A stretch of DNA of 64,000 bases from Ruminococcus flavefaciens (GTDB lineage Bacteria; Bacillota; Clostridia; Oscillospirales; Ruminococcaceae), in contig NZ_FRCT01000010.1 in the NCBI RefSeq assembly GCF_900143025.1, positions 49,310-113,309 on the forward strand. Direction: 5' to 3'. Made by a program: the position numbers and the translations under genes. Under the pieces are notes generated by a model that searched no databases, was not told the origin of the DNA, and saw nothing but the letters and a program-made list of their open reading frames with translations. Shown piece by piece: positions 34,135 through 43,441 of this stretch. How positions within the stretch are numbered: the first letter of the stretch is position 1; the number at the start of each line of letters is the position of its first letter.

Positions 34135-34854
34135 TTATTCTCCCATAAGTCTCTTCATGATTTCCTGATAAGCTTCCTCTACGCCGCCCATGTCTCTGCG
34201 GAAACGGTCCTTGTCGAGCTTTTCATGTGTTGTAGAATCCCAGAAACGGCAGGTATCAGGTGAGATCTCGTCAGCGAGGATAATAGTGCCGTCAGAAGTC
34301 TTACCGAACTCGATCTTGAAGTCGATGAGGTCGATGTTGAGTCCCTTGAAGAACTTTACCATGAACTCATTTACCTTGAAAGCATACTTTGAGATAGTGT
34401 CGATATCTTCCTTTGTAGCGATACCGAGAGCAAGTGCATAGTAATCGTTGATGAATGGATCACCGAGATCGTCGTTCTTGTAGCTGAATTCGAGGATAGG
34501 GCAAAGGAGCTTCTTTCCTTCTTCAACGCCCATTCTCTTTGAGAAGCTGCCTGCTGCGACGTTTCTGATGATTACCTCAAGGGGAACGATGGAAACCTTC
34601 TTAACGATAGTTTCGCGGTCACTGATCTCCTCAACAAGGTGAGTAGGTACGCCTTCCTTTTCGAGCATCTTGAACATATAGTTTGTCATCTTGTTGTTGA
34701 TAACGCCCTTGCCTGAGATAGTGCCCTTCTTTTCGCCGTTGAAAGCGGTTGCGTCGTCCTTGTAATCTACGATAACGAGATCAGGATCATTTGTAGCGAA
34801 AACCTTTTTTGCCTTGCCCTCATAGAGCTGTTCCTTCTTTTCGATGTTTGACAT
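34135..34854 (-). CDS. purC: SAICAR synthetase
   Basis: A 239-residue enzyme joining CAIR and aspartate using ATP. Motifs are [14 protein letters not shown] at the start, [16 protein letters not shown] (near 29-45), [17 protein letters not shown] (near 95) and [14 protein letters not shown] (near 205). Length is standard. A ribosome site AAGGAGG lies upstream. It is followed 4 bases later by purF, so both are one transcript. Confidence 0.97.
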   Translation of the reverse strand: MSNIEKKEQLYEGKAKKVFATNDPDLVIVDYKDDATAFNGEKKGTISGKGVINNKMTNYMFKMLEKEGVPTHLVEEISDRETIVKKVSIVPLEVIIRNVAAGSFSKRMGVEEGKKLLCPILEFSYKNDDLGDPFINDYYALALGIATKEDIDTISKYAFKVNEFMVKFFKGLNIDLIDFKIEFGKTSDGTIILADEISPDTCRFWDSTTHEKLDKDRFRRDMGGVEEAYQEIMKRLMGE

Positions 34855-34926
34855 TTTAAAATTCCTCCTTGAGAATTATATAAATGATTATATATGCAAT
34901 TCCGCATCATTACGGAAATTGTAGGC

Positions 34927-35130
34927 TTATTCTTTAGTATCTGAAACTGGGGTCACAATGACCTTGCCGTTTTCATCAAGCAGGGGAGTAAGTCCTGCAT
35001 AAATTTCGCTTGCTGTATTGAGGTAATTGACACCTGTTTGAGTATCAACAAGTATGCGCAAGCCACCCATACCTATTGCTTGTTCTTCGGTGACGATAAA
35101 TCTTTTTGTTTTCTTTTCCTTACCAAACAT
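34927..35130 (-). CDS. DUF6440-like small protein
   Basis: A 67-residue protein, MFGKEKKTKRFIVTEEQ..., containing GMGGLRILVDTQTGVNYL and AGLTPLLDENGKVIV. This pattern matches small proteins annotated DUF6440 in gut Firmicutes (recognition from memory, moderate certainty). Basic N-terminus, beta-rich core, no membrane segment. SD AGGGAGA supports the start. It sits between a HAD phosphatase gene and purC on the same strand. Confidence 0.65.
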   Translation of the reverse strand: MFGKEKKTKRFIVTEEQAIGMGGLRILVDTQTGVNYLNTASEIYAGLTPLLDENGKVIVTPVSDTKE

Positions 35131-35151
35131 AATAAATATCTCCCTTATTTT

Positions 35152-35802
35152 TTATTTCAGCAGCATATCTGCCGCTTTGACCGGCGTTTCTGCTATGAAG
35201 TCAGCCCCTGCTCCGTTGAGCTCCTCTATCGAGCCGTAGCCCCAGAGGATACCCATACATTTCAGACCTGTTTTGTGGGCGCCTTCAACGTCCTGTTTAC
35301 GGTCGCCAATCATAAGCACACGGCTCCTGTCGGTGATACCTGCCTGAGCGAGGACATATTCAATTACCTCGTCCTTATAGTTGCGGGTACCGTTGATATT
35401 GGCACCGCCTACTATTTCAAAGAACTGAGAAAGTCCGAACCTTTCAAAAATGCGGACTGCGTATACCTCAGGCTTGCTTGTGGCTACCATAAGCCTTTTG
35501 CCTGCGTTCTTCAGTCTTTCCAGCATTTCGGGGATACCGTCGTAAACGCGGTTCTCGAAAAGTCCTGTTACAGAGTAACGTTCGCGGAATATCCTTACAG
35601 CCTCGTTTACCTGCGCTTCGTTCATGCCGCAGAACTCAGCGAATGACTGATACAGCGGCGGTCCGAGAAATTTATTTGTATCCTCGGGGACTTCATAGCC
35701 CATTGTTACGAGAGCGTGTTCCATACATTTAAGTATGCCCTCGGTAGAGTCGGTAAGAGTGCCGTCAAGGTCGAAAAGCAATGTATCAAAATTATCTGTC
35801 AT
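35152..35802 (-). CDS. HAD hydrolase, phosphoglycolate phosphatase-like
   Basis: A 216-residue HAD enzyme of the Gph/PGMB type. Motif I is LFDLDGTLTDST (nucleophile Asp near 10), motif II MVATSKPEVYA (near 110), and motif IV MIGDRKQDVEGAHKTG (near 165). A helical cap occupies about 20-85. It may remove phosphoglycolate or another small phosphate ester. Its start overlaps the DUF4272 stop by ATGA, so both are co-translated. Confidence 0.85.
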   Translation of the reverse strand: MTDNFDTLLFDLDGTLTDSTEGILKCMEHALVTMGYEVPEDTNKFLGPPLYQSFAEFCGMNEAQVNEAVRIFRERYSVTGLFENRVYDGIPEMLERLKNAGKRLMVATSKPEVYAVRIFERFGLSQFFEIVGGANINGTRNYKDEVIEYVLAQAGITDRSRVLMIGDRKQDVEGAHKTGLKCMGILWGYGSIEELNGAGADFIAETPVKAADMLLK

Positions 35803-36455
35803 GTGTGCAGTTCGATGTCGTGCCAGTCGTCCTTATCGGAAATAAGCCATTCGAGACCGCGTCTGCGCTCGAATACCACATCGCCTTCAAGGTCGCCTAT
35901 AGGACATTTTTTGTCGATATGTTCATTCTGTACCACAGCCCAGTGATAACGGTAATAGAGATCAAGCATATCAAGTATCTCGTCTGTGCTTCTGAGAGAG
36001 CATCTGCTCTTGAAATCGTCGAAGTCCTCACACTGAGAAACTGCGCGGATAGCCGCTGTGCAGTCGCATATGCTGCTTGCATCGGTGATATCCTCAACAA
36101 GTCCAACTGCCCATAACAGTGACCAGTAGCACTCGTACTCCCATACGACATCTGTGATATCCTGCTGAGAGCCCTTGCCGTTTACGACCTTCTGCTCCTT
36201 TGCATTGAGGCAGTCCTCAACACCGAAGTGCTTTATAAGGTTTACAAAGATGTCTGTCTCATCTGTTTTGTTCTCGCCAAGCTCTATACCTATCTGAGTG
36301 CAGAGCAGAGCAGCTATGGCTCTCTTGCATATATCGTCAAGGCTTCTGAGCTTTACCTGAGAAGCGTCCTCGATGAGAGGAAGGTTTTTGTTTATGCCAA
36401 TTCCCTTTTTCTTTAATATCTTTTCTGAGCGTTCTTTTCTTTCTGAAGGTGTCAT
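35799..36455 (-). CDS. DUF4272 protein
   Basis: A 218-residue soluble helical protein. It begins TPSERKERSEKILKKKGI, then CKRAIAALLCTQIGIE, WEYECYWSLLWAVGLVED and VFERRRGLEWLI, an order of segments typical of proteins annotated DUF4272. SD AAAGGAGG precedes the ATG. It overlaps the downstream HAD gene by four bases. Function is unknown; location directly after purE in the transcript gives no clear clue. Confidence 0.75.
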   Translation of the reverse strand: MTPSERKERSEKILKKKGIGINKNLPLIEDASQVKLRSLDDICKRAIAALLCTQIGIELGENKTDETDIFVNLIKHFGVEDCLNAKEQKVVNGKGSQQDITDVVWEYECYWSLLWAVGLVEDITDASSICDCTAAIRAVSQCEDFDDFKSRCSLRSTDEILDMLDLYYRYHWAVVQNEHIDKKCPIGDLEGDVVFERRRGLEWLISDKDDWHDIELHT

Positions 36456-36497
36456 GATTTACCTCCTTTAGGGGAAAGTGGTGGTATTGGGTTTATA

Positions 36498-36998
36498 TCA
36501 GAGTGCTGCGATCTGCTCCTGAAGGGCTTTGTCCTTGGCGATAACGCCGTCAGCCATTGCCTTCTTCTCGGCAGCAAGCTTTGCAGCAAGCTCATCATCG
36601 GCGATAGCAAGCATCTGTACAGCAAGTACAGCCGCATTCTTTGCACCGTCAATGCCAACTGTAGCAACAGGTACTCCCGGAGGCATCATTACTGTAGCAA
36701 GGAGAGCGTCAACGCCTTCAAGTGCCTTTGACTTCATGGGGATACCGATAACGGGAAGTGTTGTATGACCTGCAACAACACCTGCAAGGTGAGCAGCCAT
36801 ACCTGCGGCGCATATGATAGCTCCGAAGCCGTTAGCCTTTGCGTTTGAAGCAAAGTCAGCAGCCTCAGCGGGAGTTCTGTGCGCACTCATTACGCGGCAT
36901 TCAAATTCAACGCCGTACTTCTTGAGCTCTGTAAGAGCTGATTTTACAACAGGGAAGTCGCTGTCGCTTCCCATGATAACTGCAACTTTTTTAGCCAT
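36498..36998 (-). CDS. purE: N5-CAIR mutase / AIR carboxylase catalytic subunit
   Basis: A 166-residue protein with [13 protein letters not shown] (near 7), [15 protein letters not shown] (near 38), [22 protein letters not shown] (near 64) and [12 protein letters not shown]. It rearranges N5-CAIR to CAIR as an octamer. No purK lies in the window. SD GGAGAAA precedes the ATG. It heads the pur part of the minus-strand run and follows a lipoprotein gene after 25 bases. Confidence 0.96.
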   Translation of the reverse strand: MAKKVAVIMGSDSDFPVVKSALTELKKYGVEFECRVMSAHRTPAEAADFASNAKANGFGAIICAAGMAAHLAGVVAGHTTLPVIGIPMKSKALEGVDALLATVMMPPGVPVATVGIDGAKNAAVLAVQMLAIADDELAAKLAAEKKAMADGVIAKDKALQEQIAAL

Positions 36999-37023
36999 TT
37001 TTCATTTCTCCGTTTCTTTATTT

Positions 37024-38238
37024 TTATTCATATGATCTTGCAATACACATGAAGGTATCGTTGTTTTGCTCTTCGGCGGGATAATTTTCTTCCCGTGGGG
37101 TCACCATAAGGAACATTACTATACCGGAATTATTCCATATATAGATATTATCTGTTTCGCCCGAGTCGTTTTGCGGTTCACCGTATACGGCTTTGAATTT
37201 AGCGGCAATATTATGGAACGGTCTGTCGATATCGTCGAAATCGCAGCGAACATCATAATAATCAATATTTCCGTCAACGTGCTGCACTCCAAGCTCGTAT
37301 CCGTATGAAAGTATGATGTCTTTACCATCGTTAAATTCGATATAAAGTGAAAAAGGAAGCTCTGTACCAAAGGCATCGTCCTTGTCAAAATTCCATTCAT
37401 AGAACGAAGTGCTGCCTCTTTCCTCGGAGGTAGCAGGTTCCTTTCCTATAAGGGAAAAAGCCTCGGATTTTTTAACGCCTTTATTCAATTCGGAAAACAG
37501 ACTGCCTTCTGCAATTATATCCGACTCCGACAGATCATCGGATACTGTTGTTTTTTCTTTAGCAGCAGCCAGTATCTTTGTCATGAAGTCATCGCCCGAT
37601 ACCGAGAGAGTGACTTTTCCTGTTCCGCTGTCGGGATAATGGAAGGCTGAAAGGTTAAGATATCCGAAAGCATTGTTCCAGCTGACATTACCTATGCAGT
37701 TTTCTTGCTTATCGTCAGAATCATAATGGTCACCGTAGTGCTTATGCACCTGCTCGAAAAGCTTATCATAAACAGCCTTTATCTCTTCCTCGGAATGTTC
37801 CTTTGAAGGAGTATCATTTTTGTCCTTGACTCCGAAATTATATCCCATGCTTATAAGCTCGCCGTCGGGAATGAATGTGAAAAACTCATAGCCCTCCATA
37901 TCCGTATCAAGGTAAGGAACACTTTCAAAGGGAACTGTATAATATATGAGCTCAGGACCGTTATCAAGGAATTTTTCAGCCTTGCGCCCGTAATCGTCAC
38001 CGATAACAGCCTGTAACTCTTCCTCGGTCATGCCAAGTGATATATCGGGGAATATTCTGAATTCTGTACCGAGCTTATCGGATACTTCGGTATTTTCTTC
38101 GGTTTCAGCTTCTGCGGTTGTTTCTTCTTCGGAAGCAGTGGTGATCTCCTCGTCTGTTTCGCTGGAATTATCCATACTTCCGCAGGCAGTTGTGAGAAGC
38201 ATTATAAGTGCGCATAAAAGAGCAGTTTTTTTCTTCAT
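37024..38238 (-). CDS. Acidic lipoprotein of unknown function
   Basis: A 404-residue exported lipoprotein. The signal peptide ends in lipobox LTTAC near residue 19, followed by a Glu/Thr-rich linker (EEITTASEEETTAEAETEE). The rest appears to hold two related alpha-beta domains, each with a SLGMTEEELQAVIG- or GVKKSEAFSLIG-type segment, reminiscent of SmpA/OmlA or BLIP-like folds. No family is certain. SD GGGAGG precedes the ATG. It is co-directional with purE downstream and the WG-type protein upstream. Confidence 0.65.
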   Translation of the reverse strand: MKKKTALLCALIMLLTTACGSMDNSSETDEEITTASEEETTAEAETEENTEVSDKLGTEFRIFPDISLGMTEEELQAVIGDDYGRKAEKFLDNGPELIYYTVPFESVPYLDTDMEGYEFFTFIPDGELISMGYNFGVKDKNDTPSKEHSEEEIKAVYDKLFEQVHKHYGDHYDSDDKQENCIGNVSWNNAFGYLNLSAFHYPDSGTGKVTLSVSGDDFMTKILAAAKEKTTVSDDLSESDIIAEGSLFSELNKGVKKSEAFSLIGKEPATSEERGSTSFYEWNFDKDDAFGTELPFSLYIEFNDGKDIILSYGYELGVQHVDGNIDYYDVRCDFDDIDRPFHNIAAKFKAVYGEPQNDSGETDNIYIWNNSGIVMFLMVTPREENYPAEEQNNDTFMCIARSYE

Positions 38239-38250
38239 ACATTACCTCCC

Positions 38251-39390
38251 TCAGTGAGCCTGCTGATCGCTGTTTGCCTCTGCCGGCTGTTTTGATTCAG
38301 CCGCTTTGATAGGATAAGAAAGCTCATTGGGAATAAAATTGCCCGAGATAACACGGAGCCCCTTTTCGGGAGCGTAGGTGAATTCCACAACAGCCTTGTA
38401 ATCGGCTCTGGAATACTGTGCCTTTTTATCTGCGCCCTTATAGTTTGCAGATATATTAGCGGTTATATAAACCTTGTAATGACTGATGCCGTCATCTGAG
38501 GTAGCGTTATATACCGACAGCTCTGACAGCTTCATAAGCTTTTTTGATATAACAGAGTGATCCTGCGGAAAAAGTGTAAGGAAAACCGCTGACGGTTCCG
38601 CGCCGATATCCGAAAGCAGGCTGCTGTCGCCAGTAAAGGCGTATTCGAGATACTTTTCGACGGCATTGCTCATTTTTTCGAGTGTGGAAACACTCAGGTC
38701 GGAAAGCAGATACTTGTTTGTGACCTCGATATTACAGGAGCAATCCATTGCCTTGCAGTTTACGGAAGCATTCCTTAAAATAAGGTCACCTGCGGTAACG
38801 GTATAGCTGTACTCTCCCTTTTGGGTTTTCAGGATCAGTTCGTTTTTGTCGGTGCTTTTGTCGCTGCTTTTTTTATTGATTATGTTTTCCTTATCTTCGG
38901 TATCGTATTTTTCGTAAGAAGTCCATGGGTTTGAAAAGCAGGGATTGAAGTTCTGGTCATATATCACATAGGTGTTATTATCAGCCGATCTTGCAGCGTA
39001 TAATGTACGTGCAGGGAACTTCAGGGCTTCTATTTGTGAATACACGAAGGGCACGGAAATATTGCCCTCATAGTCTATACAGCCCATAAGCTTTTTTCCG
39101 CGCATCTGCTTTGAAGCGATGCACAGGTCGCTGTCTGTGAATTCTATCTCCTGCCATTCGGGATACACGATAACACGTTCATTGCTGTCGATCATACCGT
39201 AATGACCTGCGCTGTCGGTAAAAATGTGGTTGCCTGCGTGAGCCGGCTCCAGTTTTTTTGCAACAGCAGGCTGAGTTCCGCTCAGCTCCGTAGCAGGATT
39301 GGCATTTGAATAGAAACGGGTGATAGCCACAGCGAGGACTATAATAACGATAAACAGTACGGAGACTACAAGTCTCATATGCTTAGTCAA
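38251..39390 (-). CDS. Anchored extracytoplasmic protein with WG/KWG-like repeats
   Basis: A 379-residue protein with an N-terminal signal anchor (LVVSVLFIVIIVLAVAI, about 7-24). Residues about 55-135 contain WG-repeat-like beta segments (GHYGMIDSNERVIVYPEW, MGCIDYEGNISVPFVY). The C-terminal 180 residues form a separate domain of unknown type. The apparent start at 39390 is TTG; an ATG five codons further in is also possible. AGGAGG lies upstream of both. It is the middle member of a glycosyltransferase-anchored protein-lipoprotein run. Confidence 0.65.
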   Translation of the reverse strand: MTKHMRLVVSVLFIVIIVLAVAITRFYSNANPATELSGTQPAVAKKLEPAHAGNHIFTDSAGHYGMIDSNERVIVYPEWQEIEFTDSDLCIASKQMRGKKLMGCIDYEGNISVPFVYSQIEALKFPARTLYAARSADNNTYVIYDQNFNPCFSNPWTSYEKYDTEDKENIINKKSSDKSTDKNELILKTQKGEYSYTVTAGDLILRNASVNCKAMDCSCNIEVTNKYLLSDLSVSTLEKMSNAVEKYLEYAFTGDSSLLSDIGAEPSAVFLTLFPQDHSVISKKLMKLSELSVYNATSDDGISHYKVYITANISANYKGADKKAQYSRADYKAVVEFTYAPEKGLRVISGNFIPNELSYPIKAAESKQPAEANSDQQAH

Positions 39391-39411
39391 TGTCTCCGCA
39401 CCTCCTCGGGA

Positions 39412-40428
39412 TCATTTGCTCTCATCGTCAGATTTCTCTGACTTCGGGGCGTTGTTCTGCTGTTCAGCCTTGCGTTTTCTGTAGATGTCCTCTGTTTCCT
39501 TGGTTATATATATAGGACGGTTCTTGGCTTCGAGGTATGTCTTTGAGAGATACTGTCCGACGATACCGACGCTGAAGAGCTGTAATCCGCTGAAAAGGAA
39601 TATAAGGCAGAGCAGTGTGGGGTATCCGTCGGGAGCGTCCAGCCAGCCGAATATTGAGCGGATGATCGTGATAACGATGAGTATGAACGCGATAAAGCAG
39701 GTGAGTATTCCCAGCAGTGAGGCTATAGCCAGCGGAGCTGTTGAGAAAGCCATGATACCTTCGAGGGAGTATTTGAACAATCCCCAGAACGACCATGAGG
39801 AAGTACCTGCGGGTCGTTCAACGTTTTCGTATTCTATGTATCGGGTATTGAAACCTACCCAGCTGAAAATTCCTTTTGAGAAACGGTTGTATTCCGTCAT
39901 GTCAAGGATAGCGTCCACCATCTGTCTTGTCATGAAGCGGAAGTCCTGTGCGCCGTCAACGATCTCTGTCTGAGAGATCTTGTTCATTATCCTGTAGAAA
40001 AGTCTTGCGAACCATGAGCGTACCTTTGATTCGCCCTTTCTGCTGACACGGCGGGTAGTAGCACAGTCGAACTCGCCGTCCTTTACATAACTGTACATCT
40101 GAGGCAGGAATGACGGCGGATGCTGAAGGTCTGCGTCCATAACGACAACATAGTCGCCCTTTGCGTTTTTCAGACCTGCGTACATACCCGATTCCTTACC
40201 GAAATTACGGGAAAATGAAATATATCTTACACGTTTGTCCCTGTCTGCGAGGGAACGCAATATGTCAAGTGTTGTATCCTTTGATCCGTCATTGATGAAC
40301 AGATACTCAAAGGTAAGCTCGGGATTGTCCCTGGACATCTGACCTGTTACCTTTGTGATCTCCTCATAAAACATGGGGAGAACCTCCTGCTCATTATAGC
40401 ACGGAACTACTACTGAAACGAGCTTCAC
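39412..40428 (-). CDS. Family 2 glycosyltransferase, GtrB/YkcC-like
   Basis: A 338-residue membrane glycosyltransferase. The GT-A domain starts VSVVVPCYNEQEVLPMFYEE and carries the metal-binding DADLQHPP (near residue 97) and GAQDFRFMTRQM. Two transmembrane segments lie at about 230-260 and 268-292, followed by YLSKTYLEAKNRPIY. Such enzymes load a sugar onto undecaprenyl phosphate for later transfer to surface polymers. It is the first gene of the minus-strand run and has its own promoter (40500-40528). Confidence 0.9.
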   Translation of the reverse strand: MKLVSVVVPCYNEQEVLPMFYEEITKVTGQMSRDNPELTFEYLFINDGSKDTTLDILRSLADRDKRVRYISFSRNFGKESGMYAGLKNAKGDYVVVMDADLQHPPSFLPQMYSYVKDGEFDCATTRRVSRKGESKVRSWFARLFYRIMNKISQTEIVDGAQDFRFMTRQMVDAILDMTEYNRFSKGIFSWVGFNTRYIEYENVERPAGTSSWSFWGLFKYSLEGIMAFSTAPLAIASLLGILTCFIAFILIVITIIRSIFGWLDAPDGYPTLLCLIFLFSGLQLFSVGIVGQYLSKTYLEAKNRPIYITKETEDIYRKRKAEQQNNAPKSEKSDDESK

Positions 40429-40499
40429 GTTTTTTCCTCCTTCAAAAGAAGCTTAATCGGCTCATAAAAAGAGTTTTTTTATCTGCCAATACACTATTA

Positions 40500-40528
40500 A
40501 TAATACAACAAAATCACTGATAATGCAA
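40500..40528 (-). promoter_or_regulatory. Promoter of the glycosyltransferase operon
   Basis: Minus strand TTGCAT (40523-40528) and TATTAT (40500-40505) with a 17-base spacer, about 72 bases before the start codon. Confidence 0.6.
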
Positions 40529-40567
40529 GAGCAAATTGCAGGATTTAATAATTTTTTACGTCTATGT

Positions 40568-40597
40568 AAAATAATAGCCGACAAGGGCTATTATTTT
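40568..40597. terminator. Hairpin between divergent promoters
   Basis: AAAATAATAGCC pairs with GGCTATTATTTT around a GACAAG loop. It is terminator-like on both strands but belongs to no visible transcript; perhaps it insulates the divergent units. Confidence 0.5.
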
Positions 40598-40791
40598 GGT
40601 CTATCTGTTAGGAAAACGATTTTTCGGCGTATATGCGGTGATATTTTTTGATAAAATGAGCATTATCCCCATTACCTAATTTAACTTAAACAGTGTAGGA
40701 GAATTTTGACAAAAAAATCAATAACGATTTGTTATTTTCACCGAAAATTTTAAATTGGGTATAATTTGCTGCGTCATTTTTTTAGAAAGTG
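40598..40791 (+). other. AT-rich spacer without a gene
   Basis: No coding sequence seen. It contains a TTGACA at 40707-40712 without a good partner and a TATAAT near 40760. The promoter for the motif-array gene begins at 40792. Confidence 0.5.
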
Positions 40792-40820
40792 TTGATTTTT
40801 TTCAAAGTATCATGTATAAT
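40792..40820 (+). promoter_or_regulatory. Promoter of the motif-array protein gene
   Basis: TTGATT (40792-40797) and TATAAT (40815-40820) with a 17-base spacer. Confidence 0.75.
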
Positions 40821-40829
40821 ATACTTGTA

Positions 40830-40955
40830 TAGTTGTTCGCATCATGCAGGTTTCGCGGCAGTTTTGCTGTTTTTCGCGGAAAGTCTGCCGCGATCTGGGA
40901 AATCGGCGGTCCGCTGCCGTAAAGCGGAGGCTGCAGTTGTCTGCGGTTGGGAGAG
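40830..40955 (+). other. Structured GC-rich 5' leader
   Basis: The leader of the 40960 gene is much richer in GC than its surroundings. CGCGGCAG (40854-40861) pairs perfectly with CTGCCGCG (40885-40892), and TCCGC pairs with GCGGA further on. No known riboswitch signature was recognised. Confidence 0.5.
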
Positions 40956-40959
40956 GACT

Positions 40960-43407
40960 ATGGATATAACACTGGTAACTTCTTCGTATGATAAGGTCGT
41001 TCACGGTACTGATAACGATAAGAAGACCGGCTGTGGAATTAACCTTCTGAAGCCGGAAAATGTGACCCGTTTCCACAGAACTTCAAGAATGACAGACCTT
41101 AAAGAGATCACCTGTGAGAAATGTAAGGCAAGTCTTGCCAAAAAGCTCATAAAGGCTGATAAAAAAGAAATGGCACTCCTTCTCAAGGAAGAGAAGAAGC
41201 GTGAAAAGCTTGGTTACGGCGATGAGGGCATCGTTCCGCTGGGAAATACTACTGCAAGGATCACAAAGGATCCCGATGCGAGAAGAAAAGAAGAAGAGGC
41301 AAGACAAAAGGCTGCTGCCGAGGCAAGAGCTGCCGCAGAAGCCAAGAGGAAGGCAGAGGAAGAGGCTGCACAGGAAGCGATCGAGTATTACAATACTCCC
41401 GCTCAGAATAATGCTCAGCCCGAGGACAAAGCACCCGCAGGCAATATCCCCGGAACAGGGATACCTATGGACGAAAGTCTTGCACAGTTTGCAATAAATG
41501 TACCGCATGAAGAAGAAAATGCCCCTGCTGCGGCAGCAGCGGAGGAGGACGATTTCCTCGCTCAGTTCGCTATCCAGAAGCCTGATGCCGAGGCAGCTCC
41601 CGTTCAGGACAATACGGTAGCTCCCGAGGACGATTTTCTTGCACAGTTCGCAATACCTGCACCTCAGAATTCGACACTGCCCGGCGGTGAGCCTGCACCT
41701 GTAAATTACGGTACAGAGCCCGAAGAAATGGACGGTCTTGACTTTAATTACAATCAGCAGCCTGTACAGCCTGCTCCTGTTTACAGTCAGCCCGAACAGC
41801 CGATGCAGGGTCAGGGCGAAGAGGATATCATGCAGATGTTCTCTATAGACAATAACAATGCTCAGGAACCTGTATACGGTCAGCCCCCTTACGGTCAGCC
41901 TGTTTACGAGCAGCCTGTCTACGGCGGCGATCAGCCTGTTTACTACACAGAGGACGGACAGATAGTTCAGCCGTATATTGATCCTGCTCAGCAGTACATA
42001 CAGCCAGATGCACAGTATATCCAGCCTGATATGGTATATCCTGCCGAGTCCTTACAGGGCGCAGAATATTACAATGCAGACCAGATGTACGGTTATGACG
42101 AGACTATCCAGCAGGGTGTCCCTGTATCAGCTCCCGTTTATCCTCAGTATGATGAGAATATGCCGAAGGAAATGGAAGAGCTTGATATCCCTGCTATAGA
42201 TGATATATCAGCACCTATTCCAGAAGCAATACCTTCCGCCGAGAATATCGGAGCTCCTGCTTTCGACGAGATCTCTACCGTCGGAAATGCACCTGTTATC
42301 GATGACATATCAATGGTGCAGGAAACAGCTGCTCCAGGTGCCGTACCGACAGTTGAAGATATTGCAGTTCCAGCATTTGACGAAATACCCGCAGCAGGTC
42401 ATGCAGCTGCACCGATAATCGATGATATCTCAGCCGCAGAGGATCTGACAGCACCGATGCTTGATGATATGCCTGTACTTGGCGATGCAGGCGGATCGGT
42501 GATCGAGGATATTTCCTCACAAACATTTAATGAGCCTTTAATGGCAGAAGAGGAGTATGATAATATTATGAGTGATTATAATTATGTAGCACCGGGCGCA
42601 GGTGCAAATACAAACGAGGCAGAGCAGCCAAAACAGCAGGCACAGCAGCCTCAGATAATAAAGGTGCCTCAGCTTGCAGGCTATGACGCAAACAATCAGC
42701 CTGTATACAAGTATGTTCAGATGAAGCTCGTAGGACGCGACCAGAACGGTCAGCCTGTATATGTTCCTGTAGGAGCACCACAGGCAGGTCAGGCTCAGAG
42801 ACCGGCAGCTCCTGCTCAGCAGACAGCAGCACAGGCTCAGAGAGCAGCTGCAGCTCCTGTACAGCAGGGCGTTCAGGCTCAGAGACCTGTTGCTCCCGTA
42901 CAGCAGGGCGTTCAGAGACCTGTAGCACCTGTACAGCAGGCTCCTGTAAAGTCGCCTGTTCCGAGAAAGCCTGTTCAGCAGAGCGGAATCCCATCTGCAA
43001 ACATCTCAAAGATCGCTGTAAATCCACACAGCAAGTCTACTTCACAGGCATTCATCAACGCTATCGCAAGCTCAAAGGACTATGCTGACAAGAACCTTAT
43101 CGAGACACAGGGTCTCAAGGCTAACAGCCCTGTTCTTACATCTGTTGAGGACGTTCTTTCCACGATGGGAGATGAGTCTGCAAAGAGACAGATGCAGGCA
43201 AAGGCTCAGGCACAGCAGAACGTTCCTGTATTCGATGAATACAAGGCTCCTCAGAAGAACAGCTACAGAGGCAGCTCAGCTCCGAGACAGCAGTCATCTT
43301 CAATGAATGATGCCCGCTATATGACAAAGGCAGAGCTCAAGGCTAAGAAGAAGCAGGATAAGATCGACGCTAAGTTCAAGAAGGAAATGTCCAAGAGAGG
43401 CTTCTGA
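40960..43407 (+). CDS. Large disordered protein with arrays of short repeated motifs
   Basis: An 815-residue protein of unknown function. Residues 1-75 look folded, with Cys residues in CGINL and CEKCKASLAKKL that could form a zinc site. A charged Ala/Glu/Lys/Arg helix follows (about 110-142). Then come three copies of LAQFAI (near 174, 199 and 228, two preceded by DDF), a Gln/Pro/Tyr-rich stretch, and about seven copies of a D-D/E-I-S/P motif (IDDIS, FDEIS, FDEIP, about 412-520). A repeated NQPVYKYVQ / NGQPVYVPV segment, Gln/Ala/Pro-rich repeats and a basic C-terminus (KAELKAKKKQDK) complete it. The start at 40960 follows GGGAGAGG; upstream codons are the leader. It is likely a multivalent scaffold (inference). 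Confidence 0.75.
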   Translation: MDITLVTSSYDKVVHGTDNDKKTGCGINLLKPENVTRFHRTSRMTDLKEITCEKCKASLAKKLIKADKKEMALLLKEEKKREKLGYGDEGIVPLGNTTARITKDPDARRKEEEARQKAAAEARAAAEAKRKAEEEAAQEAIEYYNTPAQNNAQPEDKAPAGNIPGTGIPMDESLAQFAINVPHEEENAPAAAAAEEDDFLAQFAIQKPDAEAAPVQDNTVAPEDDFLAQFAIPAPQNSTLPGGEPAPVNYGTEPEEMDGLDFNYNQQPVQPAPVYSQPEQPMQGQGEEDIMQMFSIDNNNAQEPVYGQPPYGQPVYEQPVYGGDQPVYYTEDGQIVQPYIDPAQQYIQPDAQYIQPDMVYPAESLQGAEYYNADQMYGYDETIQQGVPVSAPVYPQYDENMPKEMEELDIPAIDDISAPIPEAIPSAENIGAPAFDEISTVGNAPVIDDISMVQETAAPGAVPTVEDIAVPAFDEIPAAGHAAAPIIDDISAAEDLTAPMLDDMPVLGDAGGSVIEDISSQTFNEPLMAEEEYDNIMSDYNYVAPGAGANTNEAEQPKQQAQQPQIIKVPQLAGYDANNQPVYKYVQMKLVGRDQNGQPVYVPVGAPQAGQAQRPAAPAQQTAAQAQRAAAAPVQQGVQAQRPVAPVQQGVQRPVAPVQQAPVKSPVPRKPVQQSGIPSANISKIAVNPHSKSTSQAFINAIASSKDYADKNLIETQGLKANSPVLTSVEDVLSTMGDESAKRQMQAKAQAQQNVPVFDEYKAPQKNSYRGSSAPRQQSSSMNDARYMTKAELKAKKKQDKIDAKFKKEMSKRGF

Positions 43408-43441
43408 TCATAAAGAACTTGCGATGAAATGAGGAAAACCA

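Noticed and set aside
33900..34160. An upstream start that would give PurF its missing N-terminal Cys
   Set aside because: The sequence upstream of 34130 is the end of purC followed by a stop in the purF frame region, with no Cys-containing start codon context.
40830..40955. Signal-recognition-particle RNA, 6S RNA or T-box in the GC-rich leader
   Set aside because: Hallmark sequences (the SRP GGAAG tetraloop region, the T-box GGTGGNACCGCG motif) are absent.
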